A stretch of DNA of 64,000 nt from Promicromonospora soli (lineage in GTDB: Bacteria; Actinomycetota; Actinomycetes; Actinomycetales; Cellulomonadaceae), in the NCBI RefSeq assembly GCF_014653785.1, contig NZ_BNAS01000002.1, positions 244,756 through 308,755 on the forward strand, written 5' to 3'. The position numbers and the translations under genes are program-made. The notes beneath the pieces are model-generated. The model searched no databases. It was given only the letters and a program-made list of their open reading frames with translations, and had not been told where the DNA came from. Positions within the stretch are counted from its first letter, which is position 1. Each line of letters starts with the position of its first letter. Shown one piece after another: positions 16,879-25,031 of the stretch.

Positions 16879-18621
16879 TCAGTCGCTGGCGGAGTAATAC
16901 CGCCAGGTGCCGTCCTCGGCGATGCCGATCCGCATCCCCTGGTAGCCGAACACCTCGTCCGCCCGCCAGGACGCGGCCTGCTCGGCCGTGGCGAGACCCG
17001 CCGTGACTACCTCATCCCAGGCCTCGTCCGAGTCGGCGAACTCCTCGGTGGCGACCCGCGGCCACACGACCGTCTCGTTCCCGGCGTCCCCGCCGCTGGT
17101 CTGGCCACGGGTACCGGCCAGCAGCCGGACCAGCGTCTCGTACGGCAACGCGTCGTTCTCGGGCAGGCCGAAGACCTGCTCCGGGGTCTCGACGCTGAAC
17201 ATGAGCTCCGTACTGTCGTCCGTCGCGAGCTGGATCAGCCGTTCGGAGTCGCAGGCGACCGCGGCATCCACGATGGCCGCAGCCTTCGCCCCGGAGTTCG
17301 GGCTCGGCGAGTTCGCCGGGTCGTACTCCATGCCCAGATTGCTCGCCGAGCACTCGGCGGCGGCGTTCCCGGCGTCCGGCGTCGGACCGAAGGCGGCCCA
17401 GAACCGAGCGACGCCGTCGGGCACGGACGTCAGCCTGATGGCCACGACCTCCTTGCCGCCACCGACCACGGGCAGCGACTCGTACCAGGAACCGTCGCAC
17501 AGGACCTCGCCTGATCCGAGCGCCTCGTTGGTGGATGGCTGCACAACCTCGTAGGTCACCATGTCTGCCGGGTCCGTGCTCTCGCACTCCGCGCTGACCA
17601 AGGGCGTACCCGTCGTCACATAGCCGCGCTGAGTCAGCTCCGCCGTGACCCAGTCGGTGCTGCGGTCGAGCACCAACCGCGAGAGCTCGCCCTCGGCAGG
17701 CTCGGGCGGCTCGATCGTCGCCGGGCCGCCGCGCGTCCCGGTCGCGGTGTGCGCGCCGTCGGCGTCGATGCGGACCGAGACCGGCTCGCTCACCGCCGTC
17801 GCCCACTGGCCCGCGGCGATCTCCGGATAGGCGACCACCCGGACCTCGTAGTCACCATCGGGCAGCGGCGTCTCGAACGTGTCGTTCGTCTCGGCCTCGG
17901 AGGGCTCGCACGACGTGAACGCGCCCCCTTCCGCCTCGACGGCTCCCGCGCCACCGCCGATCAGCGGCTCCGACTGCTTGCCCGGCGCCTCGAGGACGTT
18001 CGTCCCGAGGTCCACCACCACGCCGTCCTGGCTCCACACCAGGACCGGGGCGGCATCGAGCGTTCCCTCGCCCCCCTCGACCAGCGCTGACATCCCCCAC
18101 GTCGTCGAGGGATCGCCGTCGAGATCCGCGGTCCGGCCGTAGATGTCGCCCGTCGACGTCGCCGACCAGCCCGGCGCCGTCGACTCCAGGTCCGCCACGG
18201 GCATGCCGCACTGCAGGTCGCTCCAGGTGAGCCAGTCGGGCTGGTATCCGTCCTGGATGACGCTCGTGGCTGGCGGTCCCGCCCAGCTCGCCTCCGGCGC
18301 CAGGGTCGAGGTGTCGCTCTGGGACTTGTCCGGGGTCATGAACGCGCTCTGGGACGATCCTGGGAGCACCGGACCGTTGCCGTCCAGCAGCGGCCCCTTC
18401 GTCGCGCCGAAGGCGATCCCGCCCACCAGCACGAGGCTCACGCCGGCGAGGCCGCCGATCTTGACGGCACGACGGCGTCGCACGCGGTCACGTACCACTC
18501 CGAATGAGATATGCAGATCGTTCACCTCCCCACCGGGCATCTCGTCGGCGGCTCCGCGGAGCACGCCGCTCAGGAAGTCGTTGTCGCTGTTCCAGCTCTC
18601 GTCTCGGTCGATGCTGTTCAT
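16879..18621 (-). CDS. Membrane-anchored extracytoplasmic partner of sigma C (module C)
   Basis: 580 residues, ATG 18621 within the sigma stop (ATGA). It is the closest relative of the module A protein in this window: cytoplasmic N-terminus ending RDRVRRRRAVKIGG, one transmembrane helix (LAGVSLVLVGGIAFGA), then DGYQPDWLTWSDLQCGMPVADLESTAPGW, and the C-terminal WPRVATEEFADSDEAWDEVVTAGL module. The extra domains between are beta-rich and unannotated. No zinc anti-sigma motif is seen. The similarity over the whole length to A indicates duplication of the whole two-gene module. Confidence 0.75.
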   Translation of the reverse strand: MNSIDRDESWNSDNDFLSGVLRGAADEMPGGEVNDLHISFGVVRDRVRRRRAVKIGGLAGVSLVLVGGIAFGATKGPLLDGNGPVLPGSSQSAFMTPDKSQSDTSTLAPEASWAGPPATSVIQDGYQPDWLTWSDLQCGMPVADLESTAPGWSATSTGDIYGRTADLDGDPSTTWGMSALVEGGEGTLDAAPVLVWSQDGVVVDLGTNVLEAPGKQSEPLIGGGAGAVEAEGGAFTSCEPSEAETNDTFETPLPDGDYEVRVVAYPEIAAGQWATAVSEPVSVRIDADGAHTATGTRGGPATIEPPEPAEGELSRLVLDRSTDWVTAELTQRGYVTTGTPLVSAECESTDPADMVTYEVVQPSTNEALGSGEVLCDGSWYESLPVVGGGKEVVAIRLTSVPDGVARFWAAFGPTPDAGNAAAECSASNLGMEYDPANSPSPNSGAKAAAIVDAAVACDSERLIQLATDDSTELMFSVETPEQVFGLPENDALPYETLVRLLAGTRGQTSGGDAGNETVVWPRVATEEFADSDEAWDEVVTAGLATAEQAASWRADEVFGYQGMRIGIAEDGTWRYYSASD

Positions 18622-19199
18622 CGGGCGGCCCTCCCTTCGGCGGCCGGACGGAAGTCGTCAGGGCGCAGGAACTCCTGCATGTTCTTGGTGGCGTCGGACA
18701 GGTAGCGCTTGACCGTGCCCTGGGCGGTGCCCAGGGACTCGGCAATCTGGGGCACCGTCATGTCCTCGAAGTAGCGCAGCACCACGCAGGCTCGTTCGCG
18801 GGCTCCGAGCTGGGCGAGCGCCGCCATCACGTCGACCCGCGCCGAAGCGGCCTGGTCGGCCCCGCGGCTGCTGGCGTCGTCGGCCAGGAGGTGCTTGACC
18901 CCGGTCCAGCGCTGCCGCTTGCGGTAGCCGTCCAGGTAGACGGTCAGGACGGCACGGCGCACGTAGCCCTCCGCGTTCGTGAACGGGGCGTCCAGGTCGT
19001 GCGCCCGGCTGCCCTCGGGCACACCCACTGGTCTGCCCCGACCGGGAACGCCGCGCAACCGCGAGTAGACCTTGACCAGCGCGTCCTGGACCAGGTCCTC
19101 GGCAAGCGCGCGGTCTCCGGAGAGCATGTAGGCATAGCGGACGAGGGCGCTTCCGCGCGTCCTCATGAGCTCATCGAGCTCGTTCTCCCATACCGCCAT
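18618..19199 (-). CDS. SigE-family RNA polymerase sigma factor (module C)
   Basis: 193 residues. ATG 19199 is chosen because GGGGAGG lies five bases upstream; the in-frame GTG at 19205 would abut that site. Region 2 (LVRYAYMLSGDRALAEDLVQDALVKVYSRLRG; YVRRAVLTVYLDGYRKRQRW) and region 4 (LGARERACVVLRYFEDMTVPQIAESLG; GTVKRYLSDATKNMQEFL) are complete. The predicted promoter is at 19248-19273. A 12-base inverted repeat (ACCTCCCCGGTG and complement) links the ribosome site with the -35/spacer region, which could be a protein site. Confidence 0.93.
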   Translation of the reverse strand: MAVWENELDELMRTRGSALVRYAYMLSGDRALAEDLVQDALVKVYSRLRGVPGRGRPVGVPEGSRAHDLDAPFTNAEGYVRRAVLTVYLDGYRKRQRWTGVKHLLADDASSRGADQAASARVDVMAALAQLGARERACVVLRYFEDMTVPQIAESLGTAQGTVKRYLSDATKNMQEFLRPDDFRPAAEGRAAR

Positions 19200-19247
19200 G
19201 ACCACCTCCCCGGTGCGTGTGTCCTGTCATCGTCTCCACACGCACAA

Positions 19248-19273
19248 TGACGCACACCGGGGAGGTTTCGTTG
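19248..19273 (-). promoter_or_regulatory. ECF-type promoter of module C
   Basis: On the minus strand CAACGAA (19267-19273) and CGTCA (19248-19252) are 14 bases apart. It starts one base after the stop codon of module D, so module C has its own promoter despite the tight packing. Confidence 0.6.
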
Positions 19274-19274
19274 G

Positions 19275-21047
19275 TCAGTTTTCGGCGATGTGTTGCGATC
19301 CTGCAGCCACGGACATGAACTGCCGCTCGCCGCCCGAACCGGGGTCGAGCTCCGTAAGGGCGTACAGCTTGTAGTCCCCATCCGGCATCCCGGCGTCCGG
19401 GTCCGTGAGGCACGTCCGGTCGGGCTCGGTGATCGGCAAGACGGCGGACCACTCGCCGTTGGCGTCCACCCGGAAGCGCTCCACCGGGCCGGACCACACG
19501 TCGCTGCCGACCCCGACCACGCGCCCGTCACTTAGCCAGACCATGGTGAACGGCGTACGGGTCGTGTCGACGGCCTCCCCCTCGGTCTCGGTGAGCCTGA
19601 TCGTTACTTCGTCGTCGGTGGAATCGATATTCAGCTCCAGGCCCAACGGCTCCCAGGGCGCCCAGCCGCCAGGGATATCGGACGCATAGACGCCGCAAGC
19701 CAGTCTCGTGCCCTCGAGCCACGGCGGCTGGTAGCCGTCTCTGATGTCGACGGTCAGCGGCGGCAGGGGCGGCACCTCGACCGCGGGGACCTCCATGGTG
19801 ACCGGCTGGCTGACAGCCAGGCCGCTTGCCCTCGGGCCCTCATAGGCGGCCCACGGCAGCACCACGTATACGTCGTAGGTTCCGGCCGGACGTTGGTCCC
19901 GGTAGTTCTCGTGGATGTCCGAGATCGTCCACGCCCCGCACGCGGTGGTGGCACTCGCCTCGGCGACGTCGTCCGCGGACTCGCCGGCATCGGGCATGAC
20001 GTACCCGCCCTCGTTCCAGCCCCCGCTGATATCGACCACCAGACCGTCTTGCGCGAAGACCAGCTGGGGGCCCTGGCCGTCGAGGGACGGGCCCTCGGCG
20101 TCGGTCCGGGTGATCCGGATGGGCGCCGCCAGATGGTCGTTCGGGTGCCCCTCGTTACCTTCCACGCCTTCCACGAGCTCGACGTCGCCGGTGAGCTCCA
20201 CGCGTACGGTGTCTGACGACGACACCAGGGCCGTCACCTCCATGCCGCAGTAGAACTGCTCGCCCTTGCTCGTCCAGCCTTGGGGTGTCCACCCCGCGCC
20301 GACCGCGCCGTTCGACACCTCCGGGCTCGGAGTGGCCGGCGGCACCGGGTCCGACAGGAGCCGTGCGGGCCCCCACAGCGCGGCCATCGCCAGCAGGCCC
20401 GCCAGCACCAGCGAGGCGCCGCCGAGGGCGCCGACCTTCGCCGCCCGACGTCGGCGTACCGAACCCGACACGGCGCCGAGTCGCTCCTCCAGCGACGTCT
20501 CCATCTCGGGTGCCACGATCTCGGCGAGCGAGCCCCGCAGCAGCTCCATCGCGTTCGACAGGTGCCGCTTGATCGTCCCGGGCCTCGTCCCCAGCGTCTG
20601 CGCGATCTGCGGCACCGTCATGTCCTCGAAGAACCGCAGCACTACTGCCTCTCGCTGGCGCGGAGACAGCTTGGCGAGCGCCACGCCGACGTCGACCCGG
20701 GCTGTCGCGACGCGCTCCGCCCCGGGTGCATAGAGGTCGTCGGCCAGAAGGTGCTTGAAGCCGGTCCAGCTGCTCTGCCGCCTGTACCCGTCAAGGTAGA
20801 TCGTCAGGATTGCCCGGCGGACGTACGCCTCCACGTTCGTCAGCCGGGGCTGATCCAGATCGACGGTCTGCCGCCCGACGTCGGCCATCTCGGGCGGACG
20901 CCGCAGCCGGGAGTAGACCTTGACCAGCGCGTCCTGCACCAGATCCTCGGCCTGCGGCTTGTCCCGCGTCAGCGAGTACGCGTACCCCACCAGCGCACCG
21001 CTGCGCCGCATCACGAGCTCCGTGAGCTCCGTCTCCCAGTGCGCCAT
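19275..21047 (-). CDS. Fused SigE-family sigma factor - transmembrane - extracytoplasmic protein (module D)
   Basis: 590 residues in one frame from ATG 21047, which has AGGAGG upstream. Residues 1-175 are a complete SigE-family sigma factor: region 2 (LVGYAYSLTRDKPQAEDLVQ; YVRRAILTIYLDGYRR) and region 4 (LSPRQREAVVLRFFEDMTVPQIAQTLG; GTIKRHLSNAMELLRGSL). A linker SLEERLGAVSGSVRRRRAAK, like the N-terminus of the separate partner proteins, leads to a transmembrane helix at ~205-227. The outside part has two copies of the array domain: QFYCGMEV and YQPPWLEGTRLACGVY. There is no stop, start or frameshift between the parts. The sigma factor would be tethered to the membrane unless cleaved. Promoter at 21078-21103. 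Confidence 0.88.
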   Translation of the reverse strand: MAHWETELTELVMRRSGALVGYAYSLTRDKPQAEDLVQDALVKVYSRLRRPPEMADVGRQTVDLDQPRLTNVEAYVRRAILTIYLDGYRRQSSWTGFKHLLADDLYAPGAERVATARVDVGVALAKLSPRQREAVVLRFFEDMTVPQIAQTLGTRPGTIKRHLSNAMELLRGSLAEIVAPEMETSLEERLGAVSGSVRRRRAAKVGALGGASLVLAGLLAMAALWGPARLLSDPVPPATPSPEVSNGAVGAGWTPQGWTSKGEQFYCGMEVTALVSSSDTVRVELTGDVELVEGVEGNEGHPNDHLAAPIRITRTDAEGPSLDGQGPQLVFAQDGLVVDISGGWNEGGYVMPDAGESADDVAEASATTACGAWTISDIHENYRDQRPAGTYDVYVVLPWAAYEGPRASGLAVSQPVTMEVPAVEVPPLPPLTVDIRDGYQPPWLEGTRLACGVYASDIPGGWAPWEPLGLELNIDSTDDEVTIRLTETEGEAVDTTRTPFTMVWLSDGRVVGVGSDVWSGPVERFRVDANGEWSAVLPITEPDRTCLTDPDAGMPDGDYKLYALTELDPGSGGERQFMSVAAGSQHIAEN

Positions 21048-21077
21048 GTCGACGCCTCCTCTCCCTCTCATGCTCCC

Positions 21078-21103
21078 TGACGGGTAGGGAGGGGAAAACG
21101 ATG
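21078..21103 (-). promoter_or_regulatory. ECF-type promoter of module D
   Basis: On the minus strand CATCGTT (21097-21103) and CGTCA (21078-21082) are separated by 14 bases, about 30 bases before the start codon of the fused gene. Confidence 0.6.
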
Positions 21104-21176
21104 ATGCCAGCGGCGAGAAATTCGCCGGAACCACGATGACGTGCCATCGGAAGTCTCCGTTTGGACTACGGCTTCG

Positions 21177-21326
21177 CTAACTACATCTGCTGCAGTTTGG
21201 TCGCTGGTGATGCTGCAGTTTCGTCGCTACCTCTGCTGCAGTCTCGTCGCAACGGATACCGCAGTTTCGTCGCTGGCCGGTGCGCCGCATCACGAGCTCC
21301 GCGAGCTCCGACTCCCACTGCGCCAT
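21177..21326 (-). pseudogene. Truncated SigE-family sigma gene remnant between modules D and E
   Basis: From ATG 21326 the first 16-17 codons (MAQWESELAELVMRRTG) match the start of the module D and E proteins (MAHWETELTELVMRRSG, MAQWEAELAELVLRRSG). The match then stops abruptly at a 23-base tandem repeat, and the frame ends at 21177 after 49 codons. The ribosome site and an array-type promoter (21355-21380) are preserved. It looks like the 5' end of a lost module, cut by repeat expansion or recombination. Confidence 0.8.
21187..21276. repeat. 23-base tandem repeat, about four copies
   Basis: Units begin near 21188, 21211, 21234 and 21258 and share TGCTGCAGTTTCGTCGCT with a few changes. The array starts exactly where the sigma remnant loses similarity to its paralogues. 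Confidence 0.85.
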
Positions 21327-21354
21327 GTCGACGCTCCTCTCGTCCGGCCGCCTG

Positions 21355-21380
21355 TAACGGACGGAGCGTACGAAACGTTG
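21355..21380 (-). promoter_or_regulatory. ECF-type promoter of the sigma remnant
   Basis: On the minus strand CAACGTT (21374-21380) and CGTTA (21355-21359) are 14 bases apart. It is nearly identical to the module E promoter and may still be active, producing a short transcript through the repeat array. Confidence 0.6.
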
Positions 21381-21409
21381 AGCCGTACCGATGGCGGAGA
21401 CGCCGAAGG

Positions 21410-23233
21410 CTACCTGCACCCGTGTTCGGCGTCGGGACGGGAGCACCAACTGTCGTCGCCCACGTAGAAGTCGCTCCAGATCCGACGGACGGGATCCCCA
21501 CCCAACGAGATGAAGCCGAGCTGCCAACCCGTGTACCGGCCGGCCGCACGATCCTCCGCCGCCTGCTCCTCGGTGACCACGCCGGCGTCGATCGCCTCCT
21601 GCCACGCCGCGTCGCTGTCGACCGACCTGTCCACTCGTGGCCAGGTCCCGTCGCTCCCGAGCTCATCGCTCACCGGCAGAGTTTCGGTGAGGAGCCGCGC
21701 GACTGTCGCATAGGGCGTCCGGCCGTCGGTCTCCGGCAGCGCGAAGACCTCGTTGACCTCAGGCATGGCCCACGTGGCATGCGGTTCGGTCTGCAGGCCC
21801 TCGCCGAGCTCGGCCACACGCCGCGCGTCACAGGTAGTTACCGCCTCGAGGAGGTCCAGGGCCAGGTCGCGTGCATCGTCCGGCAGGTCCTGCGCCTTCA
21901 GGCTCCGCCCCGCGTAAGCGGCCCCGCTGCATTCGTCCGACGGCGGCGGGAAGGTCGGTGCCGGGGCGACACCGCTGTCCAGCTCCACGGTGACCGGATC
22001 GCTGACGAGGAGGTCAGCCTTCCCGTCGGCCGCGGACGCCGAGCCGTCGGACATCACCACGCGCAGCTCGTAGCTCGCCCCCGGCCGCTCGTTGTCATAT
22101 TCGTCGCCCATGGGGTTGTCTGCCACGAGGGTTTCTTCGCGGCACGTCGTCGAGTTGCCCGCCGTCGCCGGCCCACTCCAGGCGCCGTCCTCGGACAGCG
22201 CCCACGAGATCTCCGCGTCGGCCTCACGCCACCCGGTGCCGAGGTCGACCACCCGGCCGTCGTGGGCCCATACGATCAACGGCGACGTCATGAAGTACCC
22301 GCGCTCGTCGTCGGCCATGTCCTCGGGAACGGTCCCGGTGACCGTCACCGGAACCTCCCAGAAGGTGGGGATGCCATGCGCTCGCGGAGCAAGGCCACCG
22401 GTGATCTCCACCTCGAACCTGCCGGCGTCCAGCGCCTCGAGTTCCTCGACCGGCATCCCGCAGTACACGCCGTCGTCGGTGGACCAGCTGGCCGGCACGT
22501 ATCCCGGCGTGTACTCGACCTTGTCGTCCGCGGGCAGCGGCTCCGACCGGATCCACGGCTTCACCGCGAAAGCACCCCACGCCAGCACCACGGCCAGCAC
22601 CATCGACACACCAGCGACCGCGCCCACCTTCGCCGTCCGACGGCGACGCACCGCACCCGCCACCGTGTCCAGCCGCTCGTCGAGGTCCGTGTCCATGGCG
22701 GGCACCGGGGCGTCCGCGAGGGCCTGGCGCAGCACGGCCGTCGCGTCGAACAGGTGCCGCTTGATCGTGCCCTGGCTCGTGCCCAGCGCCTCCGCGATCT
22801 GCGGCACGGTCAGGTCGTCGAAGAACCGCATCATCACGGCCTCACGCTGCCGGGGCGAGAGCTGCTTGAGCGCCGTGCCGACGTCGACCCGCGCCGTCGC
22901 CACCCGGTCCGCCCCCGGCGCGGAGACATCGTCCGCCAGGAGGTGCTTCAGGCCGGACCAGTGGTTCCGCCGCCGGTAACCGTCCAGGTAGATCGTCAGG
23001 ATCGCGCGCCGCACGTACCCCTCGGCGTTGGTCGCCTCCGGCCGGTCCAGGTCGACCTGCGTCTGCCCCGCGACCGACGGCGGACGCCGCAGCCGGGAGT
23101 AGACCTTCACCAGCGCGTCCTGCACCAGATCCTCGGCCTGCGGCTTGTCCCGCGTCAACGAGTACGCGTACCCCACCAGCGCACCGCTGCGCCGCAACAC
23201 GAGCTCCGCGAGCTCCGCCTCCCACTGCGCCAT
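21410..23233 (-). CDS. Fused SigE-family sigma factor - transmembrane - extracytoplasmic protein (module E)
   Basis: 607 residues from ATG 23233 with GAGGAG upstream. Residues 1-172 are a full sigma factor closely resembling that of module D (LVGYAYSLTRDKPQAEDLVQDALVKVYSRLRRPP; LSPRQREAVMMRFFDDLTVPQIAEALG). The linker DLDERLDTVAGAVRRRRTAK precedes a transmembrane helix at ~201-222 (VAGVSMVLAVVLAWGAFAV). Outside are PASWSTDDGVYCGM, beta-rich domains and the C-terminal TWPRVDRSVDSDAAWQEAIDAGV module shared with A and C. So it has the fused form of D but the domain content of A and C. Promoter at 23263-23288; no separate partner gene follows. Confidence 0.88.
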   Translation of the reverse strand: MAQWEAELAELVLRRSGALVGYAYSLTRDKPQAEDLVQDALVKVYSRLRRPPSVAGQTQVDLDRPEATNAEGYVRRAILTIYLDGYRRRNHWSGLKHLLADDVSAPGADRVATARVDVGTALKQLSPRQREAVMMRFFDDLTVPQIAEALGTSQGTIKRHLFDATAVLRQALADAPVPAMDTDLDERLDTVAGAVRRRRTAKVGAVAGVSMVLAVVLAWGAFAVKPWIRSEPLPADDKVEYTPGYVPASWSTDDGVYCGMPVEELEALDAGRFEVEITGGLAPRAHGIPTFWEVPVTVTGTVPEDMADDERGYFMTSPLIVWAHDGRVVDLGTGWREADAEISWALSEDGAWSGPATAGNSTTCREETLVADNPMGDEYDNERPGASYELRVVMSDGSASAADGKADLLVSDPVTVELDSGVAPAPTFPPPSDECSGAAYAGRSLKAQDLPDDARDLALDLLEAVTTCDARRVAELGEGLQTEPHATWAMPEVNEVFALPETDGRTPYATVARLLTETLPVSDELGSDGTWPRVDRSVDSDAAWQEAIDAGVVTEEQAAEDRAAGRYTGWQLGFISLGGDPVRRIWSDFYVGDDSWCSRPDAEHGCR

Positions 23234-23262
23234 GACCGACGCTCCTCTCGTCCCGCCGCCTG

Positions 23263-23288
23263 TAACGCACGGAGGGGGCAGAACGTTG
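23263..23288 (-). promoter_or_regulatory. ECF-type promoter of module E
   Basis: On the minus strand CAACGTT (23282-23288) and CGTTA (23263-23267) are separated by 14 bases, about 30 bases before the ATG. It is the best match to the remnant promoter. Confidence 0.65.
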
Positions 23289-23346
23289 AGTCGGGACCGC
23301 CGGGCAGAAACCGATGAGTCTCACCGACGCGGACAGTCCGCACCAC

Positions 23347-23844
23347 ATGAACTCTTACCGTGTTGAAACACGCCCCGAGGTTCCCACCGTCGGCATCACC
23401 GAGACCATCACCATGACGGAGTTCGGGAAGGTCGCGGACCGACTCTCCGAGCTCGTCGGCTGGCTCGCCGAGCGCGGCACGCATCCTGTCGGCCCGCCGT
23501 TCTTCCGCTACCACGTCATCGACATGACCACCCGCCTCGTCGTCGAGGGAGGCTTCCCCGTGCCCGACGACGCCGTGCTCGCCTCAGCCGGAGACGTCGC
23601 CGTGGGCGTCATCCCGGCCGGGCGGTACGTGACCACCGTCCACCACGGGCACCCGGACCAGCTGGTCGACGTCACCGGCGCCCTGCTGAGCTGGGCGGCC
23701 GCCGAGGGGCTCCCGTTCGACCGGCACGACACCGACGCCGGAGACGCGTGGGCCGGCCGGTTCGAGTTCTACCTCACCGACCCGGCCGAGCAGCCCGAAA
23801 TGGCCGAGTGGGACACGGAGCTGGCCTTCAAGCTGGCGGACTGA
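23347..23844 (+). CDS. GyrI-like / AraC effector-binding domain protein
   Basis: 165 residues. The sequence follows the GyrI-like small-molecule-binding fold: NSYRVETRPEVPTVGITETITMTEFGKVADRLSELVGWLAERG, GPPFFRYHVIDM, VEGGFPV, GVIPAGRYVTTVHHGHPDQL and the C-terminal EFYLTDPAEQPEMAEWDTELAF. Stand-alone members bind or hydrolyse small ligands or mimic regulators' effector domains. ATG 23347 gives the usual N-terminus; ATG 23314 is also in frame and neither has a good ribosome site. It is divergent from module E and ends 11 bases from the nnaR-like gene. Confidence 0.85.
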   Translation: MNSYRVETRPEVPTVGITETITMTEFGKVADRLSELVGWLAERGTHPVGPPFFRYHVIDMTTRLVVEGGFPVPDDAVLASAGDVAVGVIPAGRYVTTVHHGHPDQLVDVTGALLSWAAAEGLPFDRHDTDAGDAWAGRFEFYLTDPAEQPEMAEWDTELAFKLAD

Positions 23845-23855
23845 CCCCCGCGGGC

Positions 23856-25031
23856 TCAGGCCAGCTCGATGCGGTAGCCCCGCTTCACCACCGTGCGGAT
23901 CAGGTCGCGGCGCCCGGCCGCCTCGCGCAGGCGCGCGATAGCCACCTCCGCCGCGTGCGTGTCCTGCGAGACGCCCGGCAGCGCGGCGAGCACCTGGTCG
24001 CGCGGCACGACGTCACCCTGGGCGGCGGCTAGCAGCCGCAGCACCGCGACGCCGGTCGGCGACAGCGGCAGCACCTTGCCGTCAAGGACCGCCACGCGCG
24101 CTCGGATCACCAGCGCCCCGGCGACGGTGTTCAGCGCTACGGAGTCGATGTGCTCGTAATGGCCCACCAGCGCCCGCACGAGCGCTCCGAGCCGGCCGCG
24201 CTCGGGCTGCAGCGGCACGATCCCGCGGTGCTCCAAGGGCTTCGCCGTCACGGGACCGACGGCGGCCGCTACCGTCCCGCCGTCGACGAACCGCGCGCGC
24301 ACCCGGTCCATCAGCCCCTCGGCCTCGACGGCCTGCACCCATGCTTCGGCGGCCGGCGCGGACGTGAAGACCACGGCGTCGATCTCGCCGTCGGCCACGG
24401 CGTGCGCGGAGTCGCGTACCGCCGTCGGGTCCGGTGCCGGACCCCAGCGGTAGACGACGAGGCTCGCGACCTGAGCGCCGGCCTTCTCGAAGACGTCGTC
24501 CAGCCCGTCGGAGCCCGCGCCGTGGTGCTGGATCGCTATGCGCAGTCCATCCACACCCTCGCTGAGCAGCACTTCCGCCACCTCGGCGGACGTCTCGGAC
24601 TCGGCGACCCAGTCGGCCCGCAGCCCGGCTGCCTGGATGGCGCCGCGGGCCTTGGGGCCGCGCGCCACGAGCCGGACCTTGCCGAGCATGTCGAGGAGCG
24701 GCTCGGCAAGCCCGTGCGCGTCGGCGGCCTCGATCCAGGCGCGGAAGCCGATCCCGGTCGTGACAACGACGACGTCGGGCCGGGCGGCGAGGATGGCGCG
24801 CGTGGCCGCGATCAGGGTCTCGTCGTCGACGTGCGGGATCATGCTGAGCGCCGGCGCGTGCCGGATCGTGGCCCCGCGCCGCTCCAGGGCGGCGGCGAGC
24901 TCCGTGGCCCGGCGCTCCGCCGTGACGAGCACCGTCGCGCCGGCCATGACCTGGCCCAGCGCGGACTGCGTCGCATGGGCGTGGGCGGGCGCTGCGACGT
25001 CAGACATTGGCACCTGCCAGACGTCGCTCAT
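23856..25031 (-). CDS. nnaR: HemD-like / winged-helix nitrate-assimilation regulator (NnaR type)
   Basis: 391 residues from ATG 25031, chosen for its strong GGAGGG site; ATG 25007 is the alternative. Either start overlaps the end of cobA. Residues ~25-290 are a uroporphyrinogen-III synthase fold (ATVLVTAERRATELAAALERRGATIRHAPAL; VVVTTGIGFRAWIEAA; VVFTSAPAAEAW). Residues ~295-390 are a PhoB/OmpR-like winged helix ending RTVVKRGYRIELA. NnaR proteins of Streptomyces and mycobacteria have this build and activate nitrate/nitrite genes together with GlnR. As the last gene of the nitrate operon it fits that role well. Residual uroporphyrinogen synthase activity cannot be judged. Confidence 0.87.
   Translation of the reverse strand: MSDVWQVPMSDVAAPAHAHATQSALGQVMAGATVLVTAERRATELAAALERRGATIRHAPALSMIPHVDDETLIAATRAILAARPDVVVVTTGIGFRAWIEAADAHGLAEPLLDMLGKVRLVARGPKARGAIQAAGLRADWVAESETSAEVAEVLLSEGVDGLRIAIQHHGAGSDGLDDVFEKAGAQVASLVVYRWGPAPDPTAVRDSAHAVADGEIDAVVFTSAPAAEAWVQAVEAEGLMDRVRARFVDGGTVAAAVGPVTAKPLEHRGIVPLQPERGRLGALVRALVGHYEHIDSVALNTVAGALVIRARVAVLDGKVLPLSPTGVAVLRLLAAAQGDVVPRDQVLAALPGVSQDTHAAEVAIARLREAAGRRDLIRTVVKRGYRIELA

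Noticed and set aside
21187-21276. CRISPR array
   Set aside because: The four ~23-base units are contiguous, with no unique spacers and no cas genes, so it is a simple tandem repeat.
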